This document shows, piece by piece, positions 1-8,109 of a stretch of DNA of 64,000 nt (positions are counted from its first letter, which is position 1; each line of letters begins with the position of its first letter). Position numbers and translations under genes: made by a program. Below the pieces are notes generated by a model. It saw nothing but the letters and a program-made list of their open reading frames with translations. It did no database searches and was not told the origin of the DNA. The DNA lies in the NCBI RefSeq assembly GCF_014650435.1, contig NZ_BMUY01000018.1:108386-172385 (forward strand), written 5' to 3'. The DNA comes from Streptomyces tendae (GTDB taxonomy: Bacteria > Actinomycetota > Actinomycetes > Streptomycetales > Streptomycetaceae).

Positions 1-459
1 CGCCCCCAGGGAGACGACCCCCTCATCCCCGTCGAGACGCCGCGCCGCCCGGACACCTTCTACGGCCTGTCCAAGTGCTTCGGCGAGGACCTCGCACAGC
101 TCTACTGGGACAGGCACGGCATCGAGACCGTCTCCGTCCGTATCGGCTCCTGCTTCCCCGAGCCGACCAGCGTGCGCATGCTCTCGGTCTGGATGAGCCC
201 CGCGGACGGCGCCCGCCTCTTCCACGCCGCGCTCACCGCCGAGGACGTCGGGCACACCGTCGTCCACGGCTCCTCCGCCAACACCCGCCTGTGGTGGGAC
301 CTCACCTCCGCGCGGGCGCTGGGTTACGAACCGCAGGACGACTCCGAGCCGTACGCCGCCAAGCTCGTCGCCGAGCAGGGTGAACTCGACCCGGGCGACC
401 CGGCACACGCGCGTCTCGGGGGCCACTTCGTGACCGACCCCCCGATCTGGCCGTACTGA
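1..459 (+). CDS. NAD-dependent epimerase/dehydratase, 3' part
   Basis: The window opens inside this gene; the reading frame is open from base 1 and stops at 457-459. The visible 152 residues contain YGLSK, the Tyr-x-x-x-Lys pair of extended short-chain dehydrogenases, followed by the SVRIGSCFPEP stretch typical of uronate dehydrogenase/UDP-sugar epimerase-like members. The N-terminal Rossmann nucleotide-binding part lies outside the window. It probably acts on a sugar or sugar acid with NAD in the cytosol; the substrate cannot be told from this fragment. A strong hairpin follows the stop. Confidence 0.8.
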   Translation, partial: RPQGDDPLIPVETPRRPDTFYGLSKCFGEDLAQLYWDRHGIETVSVRIGSCFPEPTSVRMLSVWMSPADGARLFHAALTAEDVGHTVVHGSSANTRLWWDLTSARALGYEPQDDSEPYAAKLVAEQGELDPGDPAHARLGGHFVTDPPIWPY

Positions 460-488
460 CCGGAAGACGACCCCACAGCACCCGCGGA

Positions 489-523
489 GAAGCGGACGGG
501 CACCGAACGGGCCCGTCCGCTTC
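489..523 (+). terminator. Hairpin terminator after the epimerase gene
   Basis: Two perfectly complementary 13-base arms (489-501 and 511-523) are separated by 9 bases, 30 bases after the epimerase stop. There is no strong T-run, as is usual in Streptomyces. Bases 524-742 hold no other gene and must contain the promoter of the DeoR gene. Confidence 0.7.
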
Positions 524-742
524 CTCATGCGGGCATCCGCGCTGCCCGTTCCCACCCCGCCCCGCGCTGCGCCCCAGGTCCGAGACGGGCACCCGACACC
601 GCAAACGGGCACACCCGGGCAGTATCGGGTCCGCAACAGACCTGGTCAGTGCCGCACGACCGCTGTAGAACTTCCCCCAAGGGCCACACGGGCCCGAACG
701 GGCAACCACACGGCGACGAGGCGGTGAGGGCAGGTGTTCGGC

Positions 743-1519
743 ATGAGCACGGGTACAAGGACGACGGAAGAACGCCGGCACGAGATCGTGCGGGTCGCCC
801 GCGCCACCGGCTCGGTCGACGTCACCGCGCTCGCCGCCGAACTGGGCGTCGCCAAGGAGACCGTACGACGGGACCTGCGCGCCCTGGAGGACCACGGCCT
901 GGTCCGCCGCACCCACGGCGGCGCCTACCCGGTGGAGAGCGCCGGGTTCGAGACCACGCTCGCCTTCCGCGCCACCAGCCACGTGCCCGAGAAGCGCCGG
1001 ATCGCCTCCGCCGCCGTCGAACTGCTCGGTGACGCCGAGACGGTCTTCGTCGACGAGGGCTTCACCCCGCAGCTCATCGCCGAGGCACTCCCCCGGGACC
1101 GGCCGCTGACCGTGGTCACCGCCTCCCTGCCGGTGGCGGGCGCGCTGGCCGAGGCCGGCGACACCTCCGTCCTGCTGCTCGGCGGCCGGGTCCGCTCGGG
1201 CACCCTGGCCACCGTCGACCACTGGACCACGAAGATGCTGGCCGGCTTCGTCATCGACCTGGCGTACATCGGCGCCAACGGCATCTCCCGCGAGCACGGT
1301 CTCACCACCCCCGACCCCGCGGTCAGCGAGGTCAAGGCGCAGGCCATCCGGGCCGCCCGCCGCACGGTGTTCGCCGGCGCGCACACCAAGTTCGGGGCGG
1401 TGAGCTTCTGCCGGTTCGCCGAGGTCGGCGCCCTGGAGGCCATCGTCACCAGCACGCTGCTGCCCTCGGCCGAGGCCCACCGCTACGCACTGCTCGGTCC
1501 CCAGGTCATCCGCGTCTGA
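743..1519 (+). CDS. DeoR/GlpR-family transcriptional regulator
   Basis: This DNA-binding regulator has a DeoR winged helix-turn-helix at about residues 8-60 (RRDLRALEDHGLVRRTHGGA is the family signature) and a C-terminal sugar-phosphate isomerase-like effector domain containing VDEGFT, TASLPVA and the conserved lysine region ISREHGLTTPD. Such proteins sense phosphorylated sugars or polyols. It lies just upstream of and in line with an ABC transporter and a zinc dehydrogenase, which are its likely targets. I chose ATG 743; GTG 734 is in frame but only 3-4 bases from the GAGGG at 726-730. Confidence 0.9.
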   Translation: MSTGTRTTEERRHEIVRVARATGSVDVTALAAELGVAKETVRRDLRALEDHGLVRRTHGGAYPVESAGFETTLAFRATSHVPEKRRIASAAVELLGDAETVFVDEGFTPQLIAEALPRDRPLTVVTASLPVAGALAEAGDTSVLLLGGRVRSGTLATVDHWTTKMLAGFVIDLAYIGANGISREHGLTTPDPAVSEVKAQAIRAARRTVFAGAHTKFGAVSFCRFAEVGALEAIVTSTLLPSAEAHRYALLGPQVIRV

Positions 1520-1614
1520 AAACCCCTCACCTCACCCCGGTCCCCGCACAGCACACCCACACCTTCCACTGTCCCTTACCTCCCTATACCTCCCCATACG
1601 TTCAGGAGCGATCC

Positions 1615-2985
1615 ATGCGAACCCAGAGCCGACGGAGGCCGCGAGCCACACTCGCCATGGCCGCCGCAGGGACGCTGCTCGCCCCGCTGCTCACCGGCTG
1701 CTGGGTCGGGGCGGGCGGCGCCGGATCCGGCGGCAACGCCATCAACGTCCTCATGGTCAACAACCCGCAGATGGTCGAGCTGCAGAAGCTCACCGCCGAC
1801 CACTTCACCAAAGAGACCGGCATCAAGGTGAACTTCACCGTCCTGCCGGAGAACGACGTCCGCGACAAGATCAGCCAGGACTTCGCCAACCAGGCCGGCC
1901 AGTACGACGCCGCCACCCTCTCCAACTACGAGATACCGATCTACGCCCGCAACGACTGGCTGCACGAGATGGACTCCTACGTCGCCAAGGACCCCGCCTA
2001 CGACGAGCAGGACATCCTCGGCCCGATGCGCGAGTCCCTCACCGCCGAGGACGGCAAGCTCTACGGCCAGCCCTTCTACGGCGAGTCCTCCTTCCTGATG
2101 TACCGCAAGGACCTGTTCGCCAAGGCGGGCCTGACCATGCCCGAGCACCCCACCTGGACCCAGGTGGCCGAGTTCGCCGAGAAGCTCGACGGGTCCGAGC
2201 CGGGCATGAAGGGCATCTGCCTGCGCGGACTGCCCGGCTGGGGCGAGCTGATGGCACCGCTGACGACGGTCGTGAACACCTTCGGCGGCACCTGGTTCGA
2301 CCAGGACTGGCAGGCCCGGCTCGACTCCCCCGAGTGGGAGAAGGCGACGAAGTTCTATGTCGACCTGGTCCGCGAGCACGGCGAGTCCGGCGCCGCCCAG
2401 TCCGGCTTCGCCGAGTGCCTGAACAACATGACGCAGGGCAAGGTCGCCATGTGGTACGACGCCACCTCCGCGGCCGGCTCCCTGGACGCCGCCAAGTCCC
2501 CCGTCAAGGGCAAGGTCGGCTACGCGCCCGCCCCGGTGGAGAAGACGGACTCCTCCGGCTGGCTCTACACCTGGGCTTGGGGCATCCAGAAGGCCTCGCG
2601 CAACGCCGACAAGGCCTGGAAGTTCGTCTCCTGGGCGTCCAGCAAGGAGTACGAGCAGCTGGTCGGCGACGAGATCGGCTGGTCCAACGTCCCGGCCGGC
2701 AAGCGCGCCTCGACGTACGAGAACCCGGCCTACGTCAAGGAGGCCGCCGCCTTCCAGGAGATGACCAGGAAGGCCATCGAGGGCGCCAAGCCCAAGGACC
2801 CCGGCGTGCAGCCGCGGCCCGCGCCCGGCATCCAGTTCGTCGGCATCCCCGAGTTCACCGACCTCGGTACCAAGGTCTCGCAGGAGATCAGCGCGGCCAT
2901 CGCCGGACGCCAGTCCGTCGAGGAGGCCCTGAAGAAGTCCCAGCAGCTCGCCGAGCAGATCTCCGAGGAGTACGAGGGACGATGA
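1615..2985 (+). CDS. Sugar/polyol ABC transporter substrate-binding lipoprotein
   Basis: The protein begins with an Arg-rich signal peptide ending in a lipobox LLTGC with the lipidated Cys at residue 29, so the mature 428-residue protein is tethered outside the membrane. The fold is a family 1 extracellular solute-binding protein, with YGQPFYGESSFLMYRKDLF and a C-terminal GIQFVGIPEF stretch found in sorbitol/mannitol (SmoE-like) binders. It is the first gene of a coupled operon: its stop overlaps the first permease by ATGA. Together with the dehydrogenase at the end, a polyol such as sorbitol, xylitol or mannitol is the likely ligand, by inference. Confidence 0.92.
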   Translation: MRTQSRRRPRATLAMAAAGTLLAPLLTGCWVGAGGAGSGGNAINVLMVNNPQMVELQKLTADHFTKETGIKVNFTVLPENDVRDKISQDFANQAGQYDAATLSNYEIPIYARNDWLHEMDSYVAKDPAYDEQDILGPMRESLTAEDGKLYGQPFYGESSFLMYRKDLFAKAGLTMPEHPTWTQVAEFAEKLDGSEPGMKGICLRGLPGWGELMAPLTTVVNTFGGTWFDQDWQARLDSPEWEKATKFYVDLVREHGESGAAQSGFAECLNNMTQGKVAMWYDATSAAGSLDAAKSPVKGKVGYAPAPVEKTDSSGWLYTWAWGIQKASRNADKAWKFVSWASSKEYEQLVGDEIGWSNVPAGKRASTYENPAYVKEAAAFQEMTRKAIEGAKPKDPGVQPRPAPGIQFVGIPEFTDLGTKVSQEISAAIAGRQSVEEALKKSQQLAEQISEEYEGR

Positions 2986-3926
2986 CCGCCACGACCACGG
3001 CCCCCTCGGCCGCACCCGAGAACACCCGCCCCACCGTCCGCCCGCCGTCCAACCGGCTGCGCGCCTGGGCCACCCGCGCCCCGCTCCTGCCCGCCCTGAT
3101 CTTCATGATCGTGGTCACCCAGCTGCCCTTCGTGGCGACCCTGGTGATCTCCTTCTTCGACTGGAACGCCCTCTACCCGGACGCCCGCAGCTTCGCCGGC
3201 TTCGCCAACTACGGCGACGTCCTCAGCGACCCGGCCCTGCGCAAGTCGGTGTGGACGACGATCCTGCTCACCGTGGCGGTCGTCCTGGTCAGCCTGGTCC
3301 TCGGCCTGGCCCTCGCCCTGCTCCTCGACCGGAGGTTCAAGGGCCGCGGCGTGGTCCGCACCCTCCTGATCGCCCCGTTCCTGGTGGTCCCGGTGGCGGC
3401 CGCCCTGCTGTGGAAGCACGTCCTCTACAACCCCGAGTACGGCCTGCTCAACGGCCTGCTGCACTACGTCGGCGGACCCCAGCCGGACTGGATCTCGAAC
3501 ACCCCGCTGCTCGCGGTCGAGGCATCGCTGGTGTGGCAGTGGACGCCGTTCATGATGCTCATCCTGCTGGCCGGACTGCAGAGCCGGGACCAGCAGCAGA
3601 TCGAGGCCGCCCGGGTGGACGGCGCGGGCGACTGGCAGATCTTCGTCCACCTCACTCTGCCCCACCTGCGCCGCTACCTCGAACTCGGCGCCCTGCTCGG
3701 CTCGATCTACATCGTCCAGAACTTCGACGCCGTCTTCACGATCACGTCCGGCGGCCTGGGCACGGCCAACCTGCCCTACACCGTCTACCAGAGCTTCTAC
3801 CAGGCCCACGAGAACGGCCTCGCCTCGGCCGCGGGCGTCCTGGTCGTCATCGGCTCGATCATCATCGCCACCTTCGCGCTGCGCGTGGTGTCGTCCCTGT
3901 TCCGCGAGGAGGTCGGCCGCGCATGA
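2982..3926 (+). CDS. ABC transporter permease, MalF/SmoF-like
   Basis: A 314-residue inner-membrane permease with about six transmembrane helices. The EAA loop that docks on the ATPase is visible as EAARVDGAGDWQIF near residues 208-221. The start ATG overlaps the preceding stop (ATGA), so it is translationally coupled. It forms the transmembrane heterodimer with the following permease. No ATPase gene is encoded in this operon, which is usual in Streptomyces, where a shared MsiK-type ATPase serves many sugar importers. Confidence 0.93.
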   Translation: MTATTTAPSAAPENTRPTVRPPSNRLRAWATRAPLLPALIFMIVVTQLPFVATLVISFFDWNALYPDARSFAGFANYGDVLSDPALRKSVWTTILLTVAVVLVSLVLGLALALLLDRRFKGRGVVRTLLIAPFLVVPVAAALLWKHVLYNPEYGLLNGLLHYVGGPQPDWISNTPLLAVEASLVWQWTPFMMLILLAGLQSRDQQQIEAARVDGAGDWQIFVHLTLPHLRRYLELGALLGSIYIVQNFDAVFTITSGGLGTANLPYTVYQSFYQAHENGLASAAGVLVVIGSIIIATFALRVVSSLFREEVGRA

Positions 3927-4801
3927 GCGCCACCGCCGTACGCCCCGTCGTCACCGACGCCAAGCCGCCCGTACGCACCCGCCGCAGGGCCGGGGCCGGC
4001 CTGGGCCTGGTGGCCTGGCTGGTGGGCATCGTCTTCTTCCTGCCCATCGCGTGGATGGCGCTGACCTCCTTCCACTCGGAGTCGGACGCGGCCACCAACC
4101 CGCCCTCCTTCGCGGCCTCCCTGACGCTGGACGGCTACCGCGAGTTCTTCGGCGCGGGCGGCGGCGCCAGCCCCTGGCCCGCACTGATCAACTCGGCGGT
4201 GGCGTCGATCGCCTCGACCCTCTTCGTCCTGGTCCTGGCCCTGCCCGCCGCCTACGCCCTGTCCATCCGCCCGGTGAAGAAGTGGACGGACGTCCTGTTC
4301 TTCTTCCTGTCCACCAAGATGCTGCCGGTGGTGGCGGGCCTGCTGCCGATCTACCTGTTCGCCAAGAACACCGACATGCTGGACAACATCTGGCTGCTGG
4401 TCATCCTCTACACGTCGATGAACCTGCCGATCGCGGTCTGGATGATGCAGTCCTTCCTGGCCGAGGTCCCGGTCGCGATCATCGAGGCGGCCCGGGTGGA
4501 CGGCGCGAAACTGCCCACCATCCTGGTCCGCGTGGTGGCCCCCATCGCCCTGCCGGGCATCGCCGCGACGTCCCTGATCTGCTTCATCTTCAGCTGGAAC
4601 GAGTTGCTCTTCGCCCGGGTCCTGACGGGCGTGGTCGCCGAGACCGCCCCCGTCTTCCTGACCGGCTTCATCACCAGCCAGGGCCTCTTCCTGGCCAAGG
4701 TGTGCGCCGCGTCGCTCGTCATCTCCCTGCCGGTGCTCGCCGCGGGGTTCGCCGCCCAGGACAAACTGGTCCAGGGCCTGTCGTTGGGAGCCGTGAAATG
4801 A
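3923..4801 (+). CDS. ABC transporter permease, MalG/SmoG-like
   Basis: A 292-residue second permease with about six transmembrane helices and an EAA loop EAARVDGAKLPTILVRV. Its ATG overlaps the preceding stop by ATGA and its own stop overlaps the next start by ATGA, so the three genes are translated as a coupled set. It pairs with the upstream permease to form the uptake channel for the binding protein at 1615. Confidence 0.93.
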   Translation: MSATAVRPVVTDAKPPVRTRRRAGAGLGLVAWLVGIVFFLPIAWMALTSFHSESDAATNPPSFAASLTLDGYREFFGAGGGASPWPALINSAVASIASTLFVLVLALPAAYALSIRPVKKWTDVLFFFLSTKMLPVVAGLLPIYLFAKNTDMLDNIWLLVILYTSMNLPIAVWMMQSFLAEVPVAIIEAARVDGAKLPTILVRVVAPIALPGIAATSLICFIFSWNELLFARVLTGVVAETAPVFLTGFITSQGLFLAKVCAASLVISLPVLAAGFAAQDKLVQGLSLGAVK

Positions 4802-5787
4802 AGGCCGCCGTCATCGAGTCCGTGGGCCGCGCCGTCGTCACCGAGGTCCCCGACCCGACGCCAGGGCCGCGCGAGGTCGTCGTCGAGGTCGCCGCCTGCG
4901 GCCTGTGCGGCACCGACCTGCACATCCTCCAGGGCGAGTTCGCGCCCAAGCTCCCGATCGTGCCGGGCCACGAGTTCGCGGGCTCCGTGGTCGGCGTCGG
5001 CGCCCAGGTCACGGAGGTGGCGGTCGGCGACCAGGTCGCGGTCGACCCCTCCCTCTACTGCTACGAGTGCCGCTACTGCCGCACCGGCCACAACAACCTC
5101 TGCGAACGCTGGGCGGCCATCGGCGTGACGACGGCGGGCGGCGCGGCCCAGTACGCGGTGGCGCCGGTCGCGAACTGCGTGAAACTCCCGGAGCACGTCC
5201 GCACCCAGGACGCGGCCCTGATCGAACCGCTCTCCTGCGCCGTGCGCGGCTACGACGTCCTCCAGTCCCGCCTCGGCGCCCACGTCCTGATCTACGGCTC
5301 CGGCACGATGGGCCTGATGATGCTGGAGCTGGCCAAGCGCACCGGCGCGGCCAGCGTCGACATGGTCGACCTCAACCCGGCCCGCCTGGAAACGGCCCGC
5401 GGCCTCGGCGTCTCGGCCTCGGCCGCGACCCCGGACGAGCTGGACCGCCCCCAGGGCTGGGACCTGGTCATCGACGCCACGGGCAACGCGGCGGCGATCC
5501 AGGACGGCCTGGACCGCGTCGCCAAGGCCGGCACCTTCCTCCAGTTCGGCGTCGCCGACTACGCGACCCGCGTCCAGATCGACCCGTACCGCATCTACAA
5601 CCAGGAGATCACCATCACCGGCTCGATGGCCGTCCTCCACAGCTACGAACGCGCGGCGGAGCTGTTCGCGAACGGTGTCCTGGACCCGGACGTCTTCATC
5701 AGCGACCGCATCGAACTGTCCCGCTACCCGCAGGCCCTGGAGCAGTTCGCGGCGGGAGTGGGCCGCAAGATCGTGGTCGTGCCGTGA
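4798..5787 (+). CDS. Zinc-dependent polyol/alcohol dehydrogenase (MDR family)
   Basis: A 329-residue medium-chain dehydrogenase. The catalytic zinc site is shown by CGLCGTDLH and GHEFAG, the structural zinc lobe by CYECRYC...C (four Cys), and the NAD-binding Rossmann part by YGSGTMGLMMLELAKRTGA. The family oxidises polyols such as sorbitol, xylitol or threo-configured alcohols to ketoses with NAD. It is the last gene of the polyol uptake operon (ATGA overlap with the permease), which fits import followed by oxidation. The exact substrate is not determined. Confidence 0.9.
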   Translation: MKAAVIESVGRAVVTEVPDPTPGPREVVVEVAACGLCGTDLHILQGEFAPKLPIVPGHEFAGSVVGVGAQVTEVAVGDQVAVDPSLYCYECRYCRTGHNNLCERWAAIGVTTAGGAAQYAVAPVANCVKLPEHVRTQDAALIEPLSCAVRGYDVLQSRLGAHVLIYGSGTMGLMMLELAKRTGAASVDMVDLNPARLETARGLGVSASAATPDELDRPQGWDLVIDATGNAAAIQDGLDRVAKAGTFLQFGVADYATRVQIDPYRIYNQEITITGSMAVLHSYERAAELFANGVLDPDVFISDRIELSRYPQALEQFAAGVGRKIVVVP

Positions 5788-5792
5788 GTTCT

Positions 5793-5894
5793 AGCCCGTC
5801 CGGCGCTTGAGGACGAGGCCGTCCAGGCCGAAAGCGGGGGTCTGGGGGCGGCAGCCCCCAGGGACGGGAACGGGAAGGGGCGGCGGGGGCGAAA
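5793..5894. repeat. Dispersed intergenic repeat, copy 1, with hairpin
   Basis: This block is nearly identical to 52825-52927 (shared landmarks: AGCCCGTCCGGCG, GAGGACGAGG, GCCGAAAGCGGGGGTCTGGG, ACGGGAACGGGAAGGGGCGG). It carries a perfect 8-bp hairpin CTGGGGGC/GCCCCCAG at 842-861 of the 5000s (5842-5861). Both copies directly follow the stop of an operon-terminal gene, so a terminator role is likely. Such elements are scattered through Streptomyces intergenic regions. Confidence 0.75.
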
Positions 5895-5935
5895 TCCACT
5901 GGGCCGCCCCCGCCGCCGCCTCCTACCATCCCGCC

Positions 5936-6157
5936 ATGCCCAAACCGAACGGCTTCGCCTACACGGCCACCGCATCCGGCACCGTCCACATCACCCACCA
6001 CAACCACCCCGCCACCACCCTCAACGGCTCCCGAGCCGCCCGCTTCCTCGAAGAGGTCACCTCCGGCGACCCCCAGCTGGTCATGGCCCGCTGGACCGGC
6101 AACTACAAGCACGGCAACGAACGCACGGCCCGCAACCACCCCCGAAACCGCCGCTGA
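5936..6157 (+). CDS. Small conserved-type hypothetical protein (73 aa)
   Basis: The protein starts MPKPNGFAYTATASGTVHI and is basic and His/Arg-rich at both ends (THHNH, KHGNERTARNHPRNRR). I recognise no domain. The codon use is typical GC-rich third position, which supports coding. ATG 5936 is preferred over the longer upstream frame, which would run through the dispersed repeat. No convincing ribosome-binding site is visible, so it may be leaderless. Confidence 0.6.
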   Translation: MPKPNGFAYTATASGTVHITHHNHPATTLNGSRAARFLEEVTSGDPQLVMARWTGNYKHGNERTARNHPRNRR

Positions 6158-6233
6158 CCAGGCGAGATGCGACCGTGACCCGATTGGCCGCCGGGTAAGG
6201 GAACGGTAAAACGCCCTCGCTCGTTCACCCGGC

Positions 6234-7442
6234 ATGACAGCTATGACCCCCGGCTCGAACATCCCCCTCTCCGCCGCCCGCGTGACGGTGGACGTCGCCG
6301 CTCCCGTGCGGCTCGACGTATCGGGCCTGCTGCTCACCGCCGACGGCAAGGTGCGCTCCGACGACGACTTCATCTTCTACAACCAGCCCACCGGCCAGGG
6401 CGTGACCTACCGCTCCGGCGGCGGCACCGCCCCGGACGCGATCGTGGTGGACACCGCCGCCGTCCCGCCGGGCATCGAGAAGATCGTCGTCACCGCCAGC
6501 CCGGACGCCGCCGGCCAGACCTTCCAGGGCATCGAACCGACCGCCACCATCCGCAACGCGGACGACAACTCCGTGCTCGCCAGCTTCACGCCCCCGCAGC
6601 TCGGCACCGAGACCGCCCTCGTGATCGTCGAGGTCTACCTGCGCAACGGCGCCTGGAAGGCCCGCGCGGTCGGCCAGGGCTACTCCAACGGGCTGGCCGG
6701 CATCGCCACCGACTTCGGCGTCACGGTGGAGGAACCGGCGGCCCCGGCGGCCCCGCCGCAGCCCCAGGCGGTCACGCCCCCGCCGCCTCCCGCGGCCGCG
6801 CCCACGATGCCCGCCGCTCCGCCCGCCCCGCCCGCCGCACCGCCGGCCCCCGCCCCGGGCACCGGCAAGATCAACCTCGACAAGGGCCGGGTCAGCCTCC
6901 AGAAGAACCAGACCGTCTCCCTGGTCAAGGGCGGCCGACCGGTGCTGTCCCAGGTCAAGATGGGCCTCGGCTGGGAGCCGGCCTACCGCGGCAAGGACAT
7001 CGACCTGGACGCGTCCGTCATCGCCTACGGCCCGCAGCGCAACCACATCGACAGCTGCTACTTCGGCAAGCTCTCGATCGTGAACGGCGCGATCAAGCAC
7101 TCCGGCGACAACCTGACCGGCGAGGGCGGCGGCGACGACGAGGTGATCGTCGTGGACCTGGGCCGACTCCCGCAGGAGGTCAGCGGCCTGGTCTTCACGG
7201 TGAACTCGTTCTCGGGCCAGAAGTTCACCGAGGTCGCCAAGGCATACTGCCGCCTCATCGACGCCGCGAGCGGCGAGGAGCTGGTCCGCTTCGACCTCAC
7301 CAGCGCCGAGCCGCAGACCGGCGTGATGATGGCGAAGCTGATCCGCCAGTACTCCGGCGAGTGGGAGATGACCGCCATGGGTGACTTCGTCAAGTCCCGC
7401 ACGGTCCGCGGCATGGTGAAGCCGGCCGCACAGGCGCTGTAG
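6234..7442 (+). CDS. Tandem TerD-domain protein (tellurite resistance/stress family)
   Basis: This 402-residue protein has two TerD-like beta-sandwich domains (about 5-175 and 215-395) joined by a Pro/Ala-rich linker near 180-213. Domain 1 has the acidic SDDDFIFYNQP stretch and domain 2 has KMGLGWEPA and GGGDDEVIVVDL, matching the paired calcium-binding loops of the family. TerD proteins are cytosolic or membrane-associated stress proteins linked to tellurite and phage/stress phenotypes; the biochemical role is not settled. ATG 6234 is used; ATG 6243 is also possible. A bidirectional hairpin follows. Confidence 0.88.
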   Translation: MTAMTPGSNIPLSAARVTVDVAAPVRLDVSGLLLTADGKVRSDDDFIFYNQPTGQGVTYRSGGGTAPDAIVVDTAAVPPGIEKIVVTASPDAAGQTFQGIEPTATIRNADDNSVLASFTPPQLGTETALVIVEVYLRNGAWKARAVGQGYSNGLAGIATDFGVTVEEPAAPAAPPQPQAVTPPPPPAAAPTMPAAPPAPPAAPPAPAPGTGKINLDKGRVSLQKNQTVSLVKGGRPVLSQVKMGLGWEPAYRGKDIDLDASVIAYGPQRNHIDSCYFGKLSIVNGAIKHSGDNLTGEGGGDDEVIVVDLGRLPQEVSGLVFTVNSFSGQKFTEVAKAYCRLIDAASGEELVRFDLTSAEPQTGVMMAKLIRQYSGEWEMTAMGDFVKSRTVRGMVKPAAQAL

Positions 7443-7458
7443 GCGACCGGGACACCTG

Positions 7459-7482
7459 GGGGCGCCCGGCCGCGGGCGCCCC
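7459..7482. terminator. Bidirectional hairpin between TerD and TetR genes
   Basis: Perfect 9-base arms GGGGCGCCC and GGGCGCCCC surround a 6-base loop between two convergent genes; the last base touches the stop codon of the TetR gene. Confidence 0.75.
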
Positions 7483-8072
7483 TAGACCTGCCCCGGCCCC
7501 TGCCCCGGTCCCAGTCCCTGCCCCAGCCCTTCCATGAGCAGCGACAGGTACCGCCGTACGGCCGTCCCGTCCACCTCGTCGGCCGCCTCGGCCGCCGTCA
7601 CCACGCCGTGCAGCAGCCGCAGCACCTCGACCGGCGCCACGTCCGCCCGCAGCGCACCGGCTTCCTGCGCGGCCCGCACCAGCCGGGTCGCCGCGCCGCG
7701 CACACAGTCGCCGCACGCGGGTCCACCGCCGGTGACGGCCGTACCGAGCAGCGCCTTGAGGCCGCGCACCTGGAGCATCCCGACGGCCAGCTCGTCGAGC
7801 CACGCCATGAGCGCCGCCCCCGGCGGCCGGGCGGCCGCGATCACGCCGGCGCGCGCCGCGATCGCCTCCAGGCGCTCCAGGTAGGCGGCCTCCAGCAGCG
7901 CCTGCCGCGTCGGGAAGTGCCGGTAGAGAGTACCGACACCGACCCCGGCACGCCGGGCGATGTCGTCCAGGGAGGCACCCTCCCCGTGCTCGGCGAACGC
8001 CTCCGCCGCCACCGCCAGCAGCCGCTCACGGTTACGCCGGGCATCCGCCCGCATGGGCCTGACCTGCGCCAC
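7482..8072 (-). CDS. TetR-family transcriptional regulator
   Basis: The N-terminal helix-turn-helix is clear (RLLAVAAEAFAEHGEGASLDDIARRAGVGVGTLYRHFPTRQAL contains the family signature, given here only to locate it near residues 15-60 in short form: GVGVGTLYRHFPTR). The C-terminal ligand domain includes CGDCV, as in SbtR-like members. The target is unknown; no divergent partner sits beside it, and it follows the Ro60-like gene by only 37 bases on the same strand. GTG 8072 has AGGGAGGGG two bases upstream; ATG 8054 is the alternative. Confidence 0.85.
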   Translation of the reverse strand: MAQVRPMRADARRNRERLLAVAAEAFAEHGEGASLDDIARRAGVGVGTLYRHFPTRQALLEAAYLERLEAIAARAGVIAAARPPGAALMAWLDELAVGMLQVRGLKALLGTAVTGGGPACGDCVRGAATRLVRAAQEAGALRADVAPVEVLRLLHGVVTAAEAADEVDGTAVRRYLSLLMEGLGQGLGPGQGPGQV

Positions 8073-8109
8073 AGCCCCTCCCTGCACAGCGGGCAACCTT
8101 CCGGGCACC

